A stretch of 64,000 nt of DNA from Clostridiaceae bacterium Marseille-Q3526 (GTDB taxonomy: Bacteria; Bacillota; Clostridia; Lachnospirales; Lachnospiraceae): NCBI GenBank assembly GCA_018223375.1, contig JAGTTS010000005.1:65001-129000 (forward strand). The letters are read 5' to 3'. Below the pieces are notes generated by a model. It was not told the DNA's origin. It worked only from the letters and a program-made list of their open reading frames with translations, and made no database searches. This document shows positions 33,087 to 41,711 of this stretch, piece after piece. Made by a program: the position numbers and the translations under genes. Each line of letters opens with the position of its first letter. The first letter of the stretch is position 1.

Positions 33087-35129
33087 ATGAAAGAGGATAT
33101 CAGAATACAGGGGCAGCTTCGGGCATATCTGCAGTGGCCGCTTTTTATGGCAGTGATTCTGATGGCCGCCAATGTGGTGGTGGGTCTGATGGATTTAAAG
33201 GCCGGCATTGTCATGACTGGTTTTACACTGTTTTATGCGGCGGTATGCGGATGGCTTTATCTGTATAAGAGGAAGCGGCTTCTAGGGGGGCTTCTGGAAT
33301 TTTCTGCTCAGTATGCCGAGCTTCAGGAGCATATTGCGGCGGATATGGCTTTCCCCTATGCGATTGCAGATGAAAGCGGTCTTCTGCTGTGGATGAACGA
33401 CGGGTTTGCCGATATTGTGAGGGATGACCGGAAGAATAAGACGCTGTTCGGGCTGTTTCCGGAGCTGACCAGGGAGATTTTAAATGGAATCGACGGGGAG
33501 GGAAGTCTTCACATTACCTATGGAGACAGCTTTTACCGGATGGAGCTCCGCCACATCTGCGCAGGCGAGAACGGGGAACTGAACCTGGACGCGCCGGACG
33601 GAGACGAGGATGAGACGCTGTGGGCAGTTTATCTGTTTGACGAGACGGAGCTTCTGGCTTTAAAGCAGGAGATTGCAGATCAGAACCTGGTGGCCGGACT
33701 GATTTATCTGGACAATTACGACGAGGCCCTGGAGAGCGTGGAGGAGGTGCGCCGCTCGCTTCTGGTGGCTCTCATTGACCGAAAGATCAACAAGTATATT
33801 TCTAATTTAGACGGTATTGTGAAGAAACTGGAAAAAGACAAATATTTCTTTGTCATTAAGCAGAAGTATACGAAAGAGCTTGAGAAGGAGCGGTTCGCCC
33901 TTCTGGAGGAGGTTAAAACGGTCAACATCGGCAACGAGATGGCTGTGACGCTGAGTATCGGTATGGGTATGAACGGAGAGACCTATATCAGAAACTACGA
34001 GTACGCCAGAACAGCCATTGACATGGCTCTGGGCCGCGGCGGCGACCAGGCGGTGGTGAAGGACGGAGCCAAGATCACCTACTACGGCGGCAAGTCCCAG
34101 CAGCTGGAGAAGACCACCAGGGTAAAGGCCAGGGTAAAGGCCCACGCCATGAGAGAGCTGATGGAGACGAAGGATAAGCTGCTCATTATGGGACACCGGA
34201 TCGGAGATCCGGATTCCTTTGGAGCCACCATTGGAATCTACAGGATTGCGGCGGCGTTTAACAAAAAGGCACACATTGTCATTAACAGCGTCAATTCTTC
34301 CGTGCGCCCTATGATGGAGCGGTTTCAGAATAATCCGGACTATCCGGAGGACCTGTTCCTGACAGGAGACGAGGCGGCAGCCCGGGCAGACGCCAATACC
34401 ATGCTGGTGGTGGTGGATGTGAACCGGCCCAGCATTACGGAGGCGCCGGAGCTGTTAAAGATGGTTAAGACCATTATGGTATTAGACCACCACAGACAGA
34501 GCAGCGAGATTATTGAGAACGCGGTGCTCTCCTATGTGGAGCCCTACGCTTCCTCCACCTGCGAGATGGTTTCTGAGATTCTCCAGTACGTAGGAGACGG
34601 CATTAAGATGCGCTCTGTGGAGGCGGACGCCATGTATGCGGGAATTGTCATTGACACGAATAATTTCATGAATCAGGCGGGAGTGCGGACCTTTGAGGCT
34701 GCGGCCTTCCTGAGGAGAAACGGAGCCGATGTGGTGCGGGTCAGAAAGCTGTTCCGCGACCGGGTGGAGGACTACCGGGCCAGGGCGGAGGCAGTCAGAA
34801 GAGCGGAGATTTTCGAGAAGGAATTTGCCATTTCCGAGTGTCCGTCCGAGGGACTGGAGAGCCCGACTGTCATAGGCGCTCAGGCGGCCAACGAGCTGCT
34901 TAATATCATTGGAATCAAGGCGTCCTTTGTCATGACGCAGGTAAAGGATACCATCTTCTTCAGCGCCCGTTCTATTGACGAGGTGAACGTGCAGGTGATG
35001 ATGGAGAAGCTGGGCGGCGGCGGCCACAGAACCATTGCCGGAGCCCAGTTAAAGGACGCTACCATGGAGGAGGCCAGAGAAAAACTGAAGGCCATGCTCA
35101 GGCAGATGATCGAGAAAGGAGAAATATAA
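33087..35129 (+). CDS. gdpP: Cyclic-di-AMP phosphodiesterase GdpP
   Basis: This hydrolyses c-di-AMP and so adjusts potassium and wall homeostasis. The 680-residue protein has two N-terminal membrane helices (about 20-60), a PAS-like domain, a degenerate GGDEF domain (about 165-300) and the DHH/DHHA1 phosphodiesterase. In the latter the metal-site motifs are MGHRIGDPDSFG, VVVDVNRPS, LDHHRQ and GGGGHRTIAGAQL. The ATG at 33087 has AGGAG 7 nt upstream; the in-frame ATG at 33069 is weaker. It shares an operon with rplI and dnaB, the normal Firmicute order. Confidence 0.95.
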   Translation: MKEDIRIQGQLRAYLQWPLFMAVILMAANVVVGLMDLKAGIVMTGFTLFYAAVCGWLYLYKRKRLLGGLLEFSAQYAELQEHIAADMAFPYAIADESGLLLWMNDGFADIVRDDRKNKTLFGLFPELTREILNGIDGEGSLHITYGDSFYRMELRHICAGENGELNLDAPDGDEDETLWAVYLFDETELLALKQEIADQNLVAGLIYLDNYDEALESVEEVRRSLLVALIDRKINKYISNLDGIVKKLEKDKYFFVIKQKYTKELEKERFALLEEVKTVNIGNEMAVTLSIGMGMNGETYIRNYEYARTAIDMALGRGGDQAVVKDGAKITYYGGKSQQLEKTTRVKARVKAHAMRELMETKDKLLIMGHRIGDPDSFGATIGIYRIAAAFNKKAHIVINSVNSSVRPMMERFQNNPDYPEDLFLTGDEAAARADANTMLVVVDVNRPSITEAPELLKMVKTIMVLDHHRQSSEIIENAVLSYVEPYASSTCEMVSEILQYVGDGIKMRSVEADAMYAGIVIDTNNFMNQAGVRTFEAAAFLRRNGADVVRVRKLFRDRVEDYRARAEAVRRAEIFEKEFAISECPSEGLESPTVIGAQAANELLNIIGIKASFVMTQVKDTIFFSARSIDEVNVQVMMEKLGGGGHRTIAGAQLKDATMEEAREKLKAMLRQMIEKGEI

Positions 35130-35130
35130 A

Positions 35131-35577
35131 ATGGAAGTTGTATTATTGGAGGATGTAAAGTCCCTGGGAAAGAAGGGACAGATTGTAAAGGTAAACGACG
35201 GATACGCCAGAAACTTTATTTTAAAGAAAAATCTGGGCGTGGAGGCTACGGCCCAGAACTTGAACGACTTAAAGCTTCAGAAGGCCAACGAGCAGAAGAT
35301 TGCGGCGGAGCACCTGGCAGCGGCCAAGGATCTGGCCAAGTTTTTAGAGGATAAGTCCATTACCTTATCTATCCGCGCCGGAGAGGGCGGAAGAGCGTTC
35401 GGATCCGTATCCGGCAAAGAGATTGCCAAGGCTGTGTCCGAGCAGCTGAAGATAGACATTGACAAGAAGAAGCTGGTGCTTCCGGAGCCTCTTAAAACCT
35501 TCGGAACCCACGAAGTGCCGGTTAAGCTTCACAAGGATGTAACGGGAACTCTTCGTGTCAAGGTAACGGAGGCATAA
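35131..35577 (+). CDS. rplI: 50S ribosomal protein L9
   Basis: This 148-residue L9 has the signature VLLEDVKSLGKKGQIVKVND and GYARNFILKK at the N terminus, a connecting helix, and the C-terminal rRNA-binding domain. Its ATG lies 1 nt after the gdpP stop with AAAGGAG inside the end of gdpP, so translation is coupled. Confidence 0.98.
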   Translation: MEVVLLEDVKSLGKKGQIVKVNDGYARNFILKKNLGVEATAQNLNDLKLQKANEQKIAAEHLAAAKDLAKFLEDKSITLSIRAGEGGRAFGSVSGKEIAKAVSEQLKIDIDKKKLVLPEPLKTFGTHEVPVKLHKDVTGTLRVKVTEA

Positions 35578-35579
35578 GC

Positions 35580-36911
35580 ATGGATGAAGCGCTGATTAAG
35601 CGCGTGCTTCCTCACAGTGTGGAGGCGGAGCAGTCCGTCATCGGCGCAATGCTGATGGACCGCGAAGCTATTATTTCGGCGTCTGAGATTGTCACAGGCG
35701 CCGATTTTTACCAGCACCAGTACGGCGTGATGTTCGAGGCGATGGTGGAGTTGTTTAACGAGGGAAAGCCGGTGGATCTGGTGACGCTCCAGAACCGCCT
35801 GAAGGAGAAGGACGTTCCCCCGGAGGTCAGCAGTTTGGAGTTTGTCCGGGATATTATGACAACTGTGCCCACCTCCGCCAACGTGAAGTCCTACGCAGGT
35901 ATTGTGCGTGAGAAGGCAGTGCTTAGAAGACTGATTAAGATTAACGAGGAGATCGCCAACACCTGCTATGCGGGGAAGGATAAGCTGGACGATATTCTGG
36001 CTCACACGGAGAAGTCTGTGTTCGACCTGCTTCAGAGCAAGGGAAGCGGCGATTTCGTGCCGATCCGCCAGGTGGCGTTGAACGTGCTGGACAAGATTGA
36101 GACGGCGTCTAAGAATCAGGGAAACGTGACGGGAATTCCCAGCGGCTTCCACGATCTGGATTTTCGCACCTCGGGCTTTCAGCCCTCGGATTTTGTGCTG
36201 ATTGCGGCCCGTCCGTCCATGGGAAAGACTGCCTTTGTGCTGAATGTGGTGGATCACATTGCAGTAAGGAAAAATATGCCCTGCATGGTGTTCAGCCTGG
36301 AGATGTCCAAGGAACAGCTGGTCAACCGTATGCTTTCCATGGAGTCCAGAGTGGATTCCCAGAAGCTGAGGACAGGAACTCTGTCAGATTCTGATTGGGA
36401 CGCTGTGGTGGAGGGAATTGGAACCATTGGAAATTCCAAGCTGATTATCGACGACACGCCGGGTATCTCCATTATGGAGCTGCGTTCCAAGTGCAGGAAG
36501 GTGAAGCTGGAATACGGGCTCAGCATTGTCATTATCGACTACCTCCAGCTGATGAGCGGAAGCGGAAAGGGCGGAGAGAACAGACAGCAGGAGATTTCCG
36601 AGATTTCCCGTTCCTTAAAGGCCCTGGCCAGGGAGCTGAATGCGCCGGTTATCGCCCTGTCACAGCTGTCCCGCGCCTGTGAGACCAGGCCGGATCACCG
36701 GCCCATGCTGTCGGATCTGAGGGAGTCGGGAGCCATCGAGCAGGATGCCGATATGGTTATGTTCCTCTATAGAGACGATTACTATCACAAGGATACGGAG
36801 AATCCTAACATCGCCGAGGTTATTATTGCCAAGCAGCGAAACGGCCCCATCGGAACCGTCAACCTGCTCTGGAGACCGGAGCTTACGAAATTTGAGAATC
36901 TGGCCAAGTAG
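35580..36911 (+). CDS. dnaB: Replicative DNA helicase DnaB
   Basis: This hexameric helicase of the replication fork has an N-terminal primase-interaction domain (LPHSVEAEQSVIGAMLMD) and a RecA-like motor with Walker A ARPSMGKTAF, Walker B VIIDYLQLM and SDLRESGAIEQDADMVMFLY. The 443-residue length is usual for Firmicutes and no intein is present. It follows rplI by 2 bp with GGAGG upstream. It ends before a palindromic terminator at 36964. Confidence 0.97.
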   Translation: MDEALIKRVLPHSVEAEQSVIGAMLMDREAIISASEIVTGADFYQHQYGVMFEAMVELFNEGKPVDLVTLQNRLKEKDVPPEVSSLEFVRDIMTTVPTSANVKSYAGIVREKAVLRRLIKINEEIANTCYAGKDKLDDILAHTEKSVFDLLQSKGSGDFVPIRQVALNVLDKIETASKNQGNVTGIPSGFHDLDFRTSGFQPSDFVLIAARPSMGKTAFVLNVVDHIAVRKNMPCMVFSLEMSKEQLVNRMLSMESRVDSQKLRTGTLSDSDWDAVVEGIGTIGNSKLIIDDTPGISIMELRSKCRKVKLEYGLSIVIIDYLQLMSGSGKGGENRQQEISEISRSLKALARELNAPVIALSQLSRACETRPDHRPMLSDLRESGAIEQDADMVMFLYRDDYYHKDTENPNIAEVIIAKQRNGPIGTVNLLWRPELTKFENLAK

Positions 36912-36963
36912 GGAGAAAAATACACAGATAGGAGCGGTTCTTTCCGCTAGAAAAAGGGAAGCA

Positions 36964-37018
36964 GGGAAAGTTTTGGGTGACTTTGAATTGGAACCAGGAA
37001 ACTTTCCCCGTTTCTCTT
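36964..37018 (+). terminator. Palindromic terminator after dnaB (REP-like element, copy 1)
   Basis: GGGAAAGTTT pairs with AAACTTTCCC around a central stretch containing GACTTTGAATTGGA; CGTTTCTCTTTTTT follows. Its central part is related to the palindrome after the V-ATPase operon at 52839, suggesting a dispersed repeat that doubles as a terminator. A second ordinary terminator (AGAAGCTG / CAGCTTCT plus T run) follows at 37032-37060. Confidence 0.75.
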
Positions 37019-37137
37019 TTTTATTGCCTTCAGAAGCTGTCTCAGCCCAGCTTCTTTTTTTGACATAATTGCGCTGGGGTTCGCATATAGTATTAACAGG
37101 CTACGAAATATTGTGAACCAAAGGAGAGGATTGAATT

Positions 37138-37848
37138 ATGGCTGAGGTACATTATCTGATATCAGACGCTTCCAAAAAAGTGGATGTGGAGGCGCACGTT
37201 CTGAGATATTGGGAGGAGGAGCTGGAGCTTAGGATACCCAGAAACGAGATGGGGCATCGTTATTATACAGAGTTTCACATTCGTTTGTTCAGGCAGGTAA
37301 AGATGCTGAAGGATAAGGGGTATCAGCTGAAAGCGATTAAAACTGCGCTTGCCAAGTCTCTGGAATCAGACGGGAAGGTGATTATCCCCAACGAGGTGCT
37401 GGAGGAGGACGTGCTGGCGGCTCTGAAGGACGCGGATCCTGCAGGAAGCGGGAGCGGGGAGGCTTCGGAGGCTCAGACGGTTCCCGGTACGGCTGTTTCC
37501 TGCGCTGAGGAGCCGCGGCAGGGCAGTTCAGTGGAGGAATTGGTAGAGAGCGGGCAGCTGGAACAGGTGCAGAGACTCCTGAATCATGTAATTGGGCGTG
37601 CTATGGAAGAAAACTGCGAAAAGCTGAGCCAGGATATCGCTTATATGGTTCATGAGAAACTTCTCAAGGAAATGGATTACCTGATGCGGGTAGCTGATGA
37701 GAAGGAGGACGAGCGGTTCAGGCAGCTGGATGAGATGATACGAGCGTGCCAGAAGGACAACCAGTGCAGGATGGAGGCCGCAGCCACGAAAATTCCTTTT
37801 CTCCGGTTTAAAAAGAGAAAGTTCGGGCGGAACGGAAATAAGCTTTAA
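37138..37848 (+). CDS. MerR-like helix-turn-helix protein with C-terminal coiled-coil
   Basis: This 236-residue protein has an N-terminal MerR-type winged helix (DVEAHVLRYWEEELELRIPR, then GHRYYTEFHIRLFRQVKMLK). A low-complexity linker rich in Gly/Ser/Glu (about 100-135) is followed by a C-terminal helical region likely to dimerise, ending in the basic tail RFKKRKFGRNGNK. It resembles RacA/MerR-like proteins in layout, but the target is unknown. The promoter starts with TTGACA at 37060. It is monocistronic. Confidence 0.8.
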   Translation: MAEVHYLISDASKKVDVEAHVLRYWEEELELRIPRNEMGHRYYTEFHIRLFRQVKMLKDKGYQLKAIKTALAKSLESDGKVIIPNEVLEEDVLAALKDADPAGSGSGEASEAQTVPGTAVSCAEEPRQGSSVEELVESGQLEQVQRLLNHVIGRAMEENCEKLSQDIAYMVHEKLLKEMDYLMRVADEKEDERFRQLDEMIRACQKDNQCRMEAAATKIPFLRFKKRKFGRNGNKL

Positions 37849-37866
37849 GAGTTGACAGCAGAGAGG

Positions 37867-37911
37867 AAGCGCCGCAGTCCCATCGGTTTTGATGGGACTG
37901 CGGCGCTTTCT
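37867..37911. terminator. Bidirectional terminator (MerR-like gene / M20 gene)
   Basis: A perfect 18-bp stem AAGCGCCGCAGTCCCATC and its complement have a 6-nt loop and a weak T tail. Confidence 0.9.
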
Positions 37912-37920
37912 CGAACTATT

Positions 37921-39138
37921 TTACCGGGCAGAAGACAGATATTCTGCGGCCGTCAAGGCCATAGCCCTGGTACAGAGCTTAATATACTGCTCATCCACCT
38001 GGAAATTGGGGTTATGCATGGGAGCGTCTCCCCCTGTTCCTACAAAAATCATGCAGGAAGGCGCTTCCTGAGCGAAAAATCCAAAATCTTCAGCTCCCAG
38101 CATAGGATCCAGATCCGTGATCAACCAATTTTCGGGACGCCCATCTTTTATATTCGAATACAGACACTCTGCATTGCCGCGGAAGGTCTGCTCCACAAAT
38201 TTTGTAAAGTCAACGTCATTGTAGACAGCCGGATAACCAGCGCGAAAGGCAATTTCGCAGGTTCCGCCCATAGATTCGGATATCCCTTTTGCCAGAGTCT
38301 CGATCTGGAGCCTCATGGCCTGTCTGGATTCCTTTGATACATTTCTCAGCATTACCCTTAAAACGGCCTGATCCGCGATGATATTAGGAGCAGAACCGCC
38401 CTGAATAGTGCCCACGTTCAGCGTGGACTGGGCCATAGGAGAGAGATTGCGTGAAGAAATTCCGTGCAGGGCCATGATCAACGCTGATGCAATGTAAATA
38501 GCGTCCACGCCTTCTTCCGGTGTGGAGGAATGAGCCGCGCGTCCTCTGATCGTTAAGGTATAGCTGTCAGAGTAGGAAGAAAGGTATTTCTGCTTCAGGA
38601 AAATACGTCCCGGAACTCCATTTTTTACATGGAGAGCAAAGCAGGCATCCGGTTTTTCCTGCATAAGGCCGGCTTTGATCATTTCCCGGCCCCCTCCTCC
38701 GTTTTCTTCTGCCGGCTGAAAGACCAGCTTTATTTTTCCATTCCAGCGTTCCCTGGTGCGGAATAAGATTTCTCCAACGGTTATCAGATTGGCTGTGTGG
38801 ACATCGTGGCCGCAGGCGTGCATGACTCCGCTTGTCTGGGATTCAAAGTCAAGTCCTGTGGATTCCTGAATGGGAAGAGCATCCATATCTGCTCTCAGCA
38901 TTAGAAACTTTCCAGGCTTTCCGCTGTCGATGGTGGCGATAATACCTGGCTTCTGCGGACTTTCCTCATAAGGGATTCCAATCCGCTCCAGCTCCCGCAT
39001 AACGACCCTGCTGGTCTTATATTCATGGAAGGATAATTCGGGACACTGATGAATTTCCCGGCGCAGCTGAATCGTCTGCTTTTCCAGCTCGTCTGACAGC
39101 TGTATCAGCTCTTCCTGTAATGTCTTATCCGATATCAT
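37921..39138 (-). CDS. M20-family amidohydrolase (hippurate/N-acyl-amino-acid hydrolase type)
   Basis: This 405-residue zinc-dependent amidase has the metal motif MHACGHDVHTANLI, the catalytic/metal Glu pair in FQPAEENGGGGREM, the dimerisation-domain HSSTPEEGVDAI and a C-terminal metal ligand in MLGAEDFGFFAQEA. The family cleaves N-acyl amino acids, hippurate or peptide-like amides. It is the last gene of the sigma-54 operon after a carrier and a C26 amidase. This suggests import and hydrolysis of an acylated or gamma-glutamyl compound. Confidence 0.92.
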   Translation of the reverse strand: MISDKTLQEELIQLSDELEKQTIQLRREIHQCPELSFHEYKTSRVVMRELERIGIPYEESPQKPGIIATIDSGKPGKFLMLRADMDALPIQESTGLDFESQTSGVMHACGHDVHTANLITVGEILFRTRERWNGKIKLVFQPAEENGGGGREMIKAGLMQEKPDACFALHVKNGVPGRIFLKQKYLSSYSDSYTLTIRGRAAHSSTPEEGVDAIYIASALIMALHGISSRNLSPMAQSTLNVGTIQGGSAPNIIADQAVLRVMLRNVSKESRQAMRLQIETLAKGISESMGGTCEIAFRAGYPAVYNDVDFTKFVEQTFRGNAECLYSNIKDGRPENWLITDLDPMLGAEDFGFFAQEAPSCMIFVGTGGDAPMHNPNFQVDEQYIKLCTRAMALTAAEYLSSAR

Positions 39139-39155
39139 GATTTATTCCTCCTCTT

Positions 39156-40535
39156 TTAGAATCCAATGGCTGTTCCAATAAAAATGGAAATGACCATAAT
39201 TACAAACAGAATCGCATAGCAGGGAACTAAAAATTTAATCCACCGCTTAAAGTCTACTCCGGCCATGGCAAGGCAGGCCATGAGATTTACATTAGTCGGA
39301 AGGAACAGATTGGTAAATCCATCGCCATATTGAAGCGTGAGGACAGCCATCTGGCGGGTTACGCCTACCACGTCGGCCAGGGGAGCCATGATTGGCATAG
39401 CGACTACCGTCTGGCCAGAGCCGGAACCGATGAAAACATTGATAAAGGCATTTGCAATAAACATGCCCACTGCGGCCATCGCGCTGCTTAAATGGCTTAA
39501 AGGAATGGAAATGTAGTAAACGATGGAATCAAGTATGCCGGCCTGGTTTAAAATAATGCTCATAATAGAAGCCAGCACCATAAATACCATAACTCCGCAC
39601 ATGGACTGAGTTCCTTTGACGAAGTTGCTCATGATATCATCCAGTTTATATCCGGCCAGAATACCTTCCACAAAAGCGACTGGCAGCATAATGGAACCCA
39701 GCTGAGTCATTCCGAGACCAAGGGTAGGACCGCCGGCTGCGAAGAAAATAAATGCGCCAAAAAAGACAACCAGGATGGCTGCTTCCCGTCCGGAAAGAGG
39801 CTGATAGGTACGTTCATAGTCTTCCGGCTCCAGGGCTTTTTCTCCGCCAAAATCTCTTTCATAGACAGCCTTGTTTTTCTGGCAGCGTTTTGCCCACCAT
39901 ATCAGATAGGCAGAAACCACAGAGACGTTCAGAATGGTGACAATCGTTCTCAGCCCTGCTCCGGAATATGGAACCAGCCCTGCGATCTCCTGTCCCATCA
40001 CTCCGGTTAAAGGATTGATAGGTGAAGACATAAAACCTGTAAAAGAACCCAGAATTACCAGGCCGACGGCGAAGGTGCGGTCTGCCCGAAGCTGCTTGGC
40101 AATTAGAAGCCCTAAAGGCACAAATAAAATGACAGTAGAAATCATAGATCCTACGCACCCCAATAGAGCGGTTGCAAATACATAAATAGGGATAATTGCC
40201 AAAGCCTTATCCTTGAGCCTGTGGATTAAGTTTCCCAGAGCCCGGTCCAGAACGCCGGTGGAGTTGACGATACCCATCATGCCGCCCATAATAATCAGAG
40301 TGACGAACAGCTGGCCAAAGGAGGAGTACACCGTGTCTCCCACCGCCAGAATTACGTCAATAGGATTCAAATAGGTTTTGTCGACTACGGCATAGGTGCC
40401 TGGAACCGCCATTTTTCCATCCCGCTGATAGGCTCCGGACGGAATGATAAATGACAGAATATATACTGCCAGGTTAACAATGAGAATGATTTTCCACATG
40501 CTCATAGATTCTTTCTTCTTTTTTTCTGCTTGCAT
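39156..40535 (-). CDS. YfcC-family (DcuC-like) membrane carrier
   Basis: This 459-residue protein has about 12 membrane segments. Family features include the first helix ILIVNLAVYILSFIIPSGAY, FTGFMSSPINPLTGVMGQEI and the glycine-rich FIGSGSGQTVVAMPIMAPL. YfcC relatives are annotated as C4-dicarboxylate or basic-amino-acid carriers, with few tested. Its position between two amide hydrolases suggests that it imports their substrate. It starts with MQAEKKKKESMSMW; GAGGG lies upstream. Confidence 0.9.
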   Translation of the reverse strand: MQAEKKKKESMSMWKIILIVNLAVYILSFIIPSGAYQRDGKMAVPGTYAVVDKTYLNPIDVILAVGDTVYSSFGQLFVTLIIMGGMMGIVNSTGVLDRALGNLIHRLKDKALAIIPIYVFATALLGCVGSMISTVILFVPLGLLIAKQLRADRTFAVGLVILGSFTGFMSSPINPLTGVMGQEIAGLVPYSGAGLRTIVTILNVSVVSAYLIWWAKRCQKNKAVYERDFGGEKALEPEDYERTYQPLSGREAAILVVFFGAFIFFAAGGPTLGLGMTQLGSIMLPVAFVEGILAGYKLDDIMSNFVKGTQSMCGVMVFMVLASIMSIILNQAGILDSIVYYISIPLSHLSSAMAAVGMFIANAFINVFIGSGSGQTVVAMPIMAPLADVVGVTRQMAVLTLQYGDGFTNLFLPTNVNLMACLAMAGVDFKRWIKFLVPCYAILFVIMVISIFIGTAIGF

Positions 40536-40570
40536 AGGAGATTTGCCCTCTCTTTCCTCTCTTGTTTCGT

Positions 40571-41299
40571 TTACACAGATGCTCTCTGAACCAGATTTTT
40601 AAACAGCCGTTTCATGGCGCCGCTTTCAGGAACCATTTCCTCAGGATGCCACTGAACGCCAATCAGCCGTCCGTCAAGGCTTTCCACTGCTTCCACGATT
40701 CCATCTTCTGTGTGTGCAGAGAGACGAAGGCCTTTTCCAAGAGTCCGGACGCTCTGATGGTGCATGCTGTTGGTAGCAATCTGCCCTGTTTCGAGAATCT
40801 GGAAAAGACGGCTGTCTTTGTCAATCTGTACCTGATGAACCCCATAAGTGCGCCGCCCTGACTGGCAGTGCAGGAAGGTTTCTTCCTCTCTCTGGGAATA
40901 GATATCCTGATAGAGAGAGCCTCCCGTAGCCACAACCATCATCTGCATCCCCTTACAGATTCCCAGGGCAGGCTTTCGCTGCTCCAGCGCGTAAAGAAGG
41001 CTGTGAAAGAGAAATTTGTCTACTTCCGGACGGATTTCTCCCAGATTTTTATGAGGATTTTCACCGTAATAGCCGGGATCGATATCTTCCCCTCCGGGAA
41101 AGAGCAATCCGTCGCACAGATCAATCAGCTTTTTTGTCTTTTCCAGATCATTGCTGACAGGTATGATAAATGGAACCGCTCCGGCATCTTCCACAGCGCT
41201 TATGTAGGCGGCGTTTATATATTGCCTGGTTACGTCTCCAAATCCTCCTTTATTACAGCTCATTGTGTCTGCAAATACTCCAATAATTGGATTTCCCAT
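40571..41299 (-). CDS. Class C26 amidase (gamma-glutamyl-GABA hydrolase-like)
   Basis: This 242-residue glutamine-amidotransferase-fold hydrolase resembles PuuD. The catalytic Cys is in ALGICKGMQMM, and the His-Glu pair is in GVQWHPEEMV. The N-terminal part GVFADTMSCNKGG and FPGGEDIDPGYYGENPH complete the family pattern. It would release glutamate from a gamma-glutamyl amide. It is the promoter-proximal gene of the sigma-54 operon, and its ATG lies about 55 nt after the predicted transcription start. Confidence 0.93.
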   Translation of the reverse strand: MGNPIIGVFADTMSCNKGGFGDVTRQYINAAYISAVEDAGAVPFIIPVSNDLEKTKKLIDLCDGLLFPGGEDIDPGYYGENPHKNLGEIRPEVDKFLFHSLLYALEQRKPALGICKGMQMMVVATGGSLYQDIYSQREEETFLHCQSGRRTYGVHQVQIDKDSRLFQILETGQIATNSMHHQSVRTLGKGLRLSAHTEDGIVEAVESLDGRLIGVQWHPEEMVPESGAMKRLFKNLVQRASV

Positions 41300-41363
41300 G
41301 ATATCCCTCCAGTCTGTAAGGGAGAGCCTCTCCCTTAGTAAATATTATTTTGGAAAATATGAA

Positions 41364-41379
41364 AGCAAAGAACGTGCCA
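41364..41379 (-). promoter_or_regulatory. Sigma-54 (-24/-12) promoter
   Basis: On the minus strand TGGCACG-TTCT-TTGCT (41379-41364) matches the RpoN consensus TGGCACG-N4-TTGCW exactly. It lies about 65 bp before the C26 amidase start and about 330 bp after the stop of an adjacent enhancer-binding activator gene. It should drive amidase, carrier and M20 genes. Confidence 0.93.
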
Positions 41380-41505
41380 AAACAAAAAAATTAAGAGGAT
41401 AGCGGAATAAAAAAGAAAAAACAGAACTAATAAAAAGAAAATAATTCCAAAAAACAGATAAAATATAAAAAACAGCTCAAATTAGCAGATCATTTTTTCC
41501 TGTAC

Positions 41506-41590
41506 GAAATTTCACATCCATGTTCATCTGCTGTCCTGTGGTAAATGGGATGAATTATTCAAAAACCAAAAAAAACAGGATGAAATTTCA
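41506..41590. promoter_or_regulatory. Candidate upstream activator sites for the sigma-54 regulator
   Basis: The palindrome GAAATTTC occurs at 41506-41513 and again, extended to TGAAATTTCA, at 41581-41590. The centres are about 76 bp apart. They lie about 130-215 bp upstream of the -24/-12 promoter, the usual distance for enhancer-binding protein sites. A half-similar GAAACATGAAA follows at 41603. This assignment rests on position and symmetry only. Confidence 0.45.
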
Positions 41591-41711
41591 ATTAAATTGG
41601 ACGAAACATGAAATGCAGAAAGGAGGCCGTCTCCAGCGTCCGCTTTTTTGGCAGAGTCTGGAACCGCCCTCCCTTCCTGGAATCGTCGTTTGCAGTTTTG
41701 ACCTTTCTGGA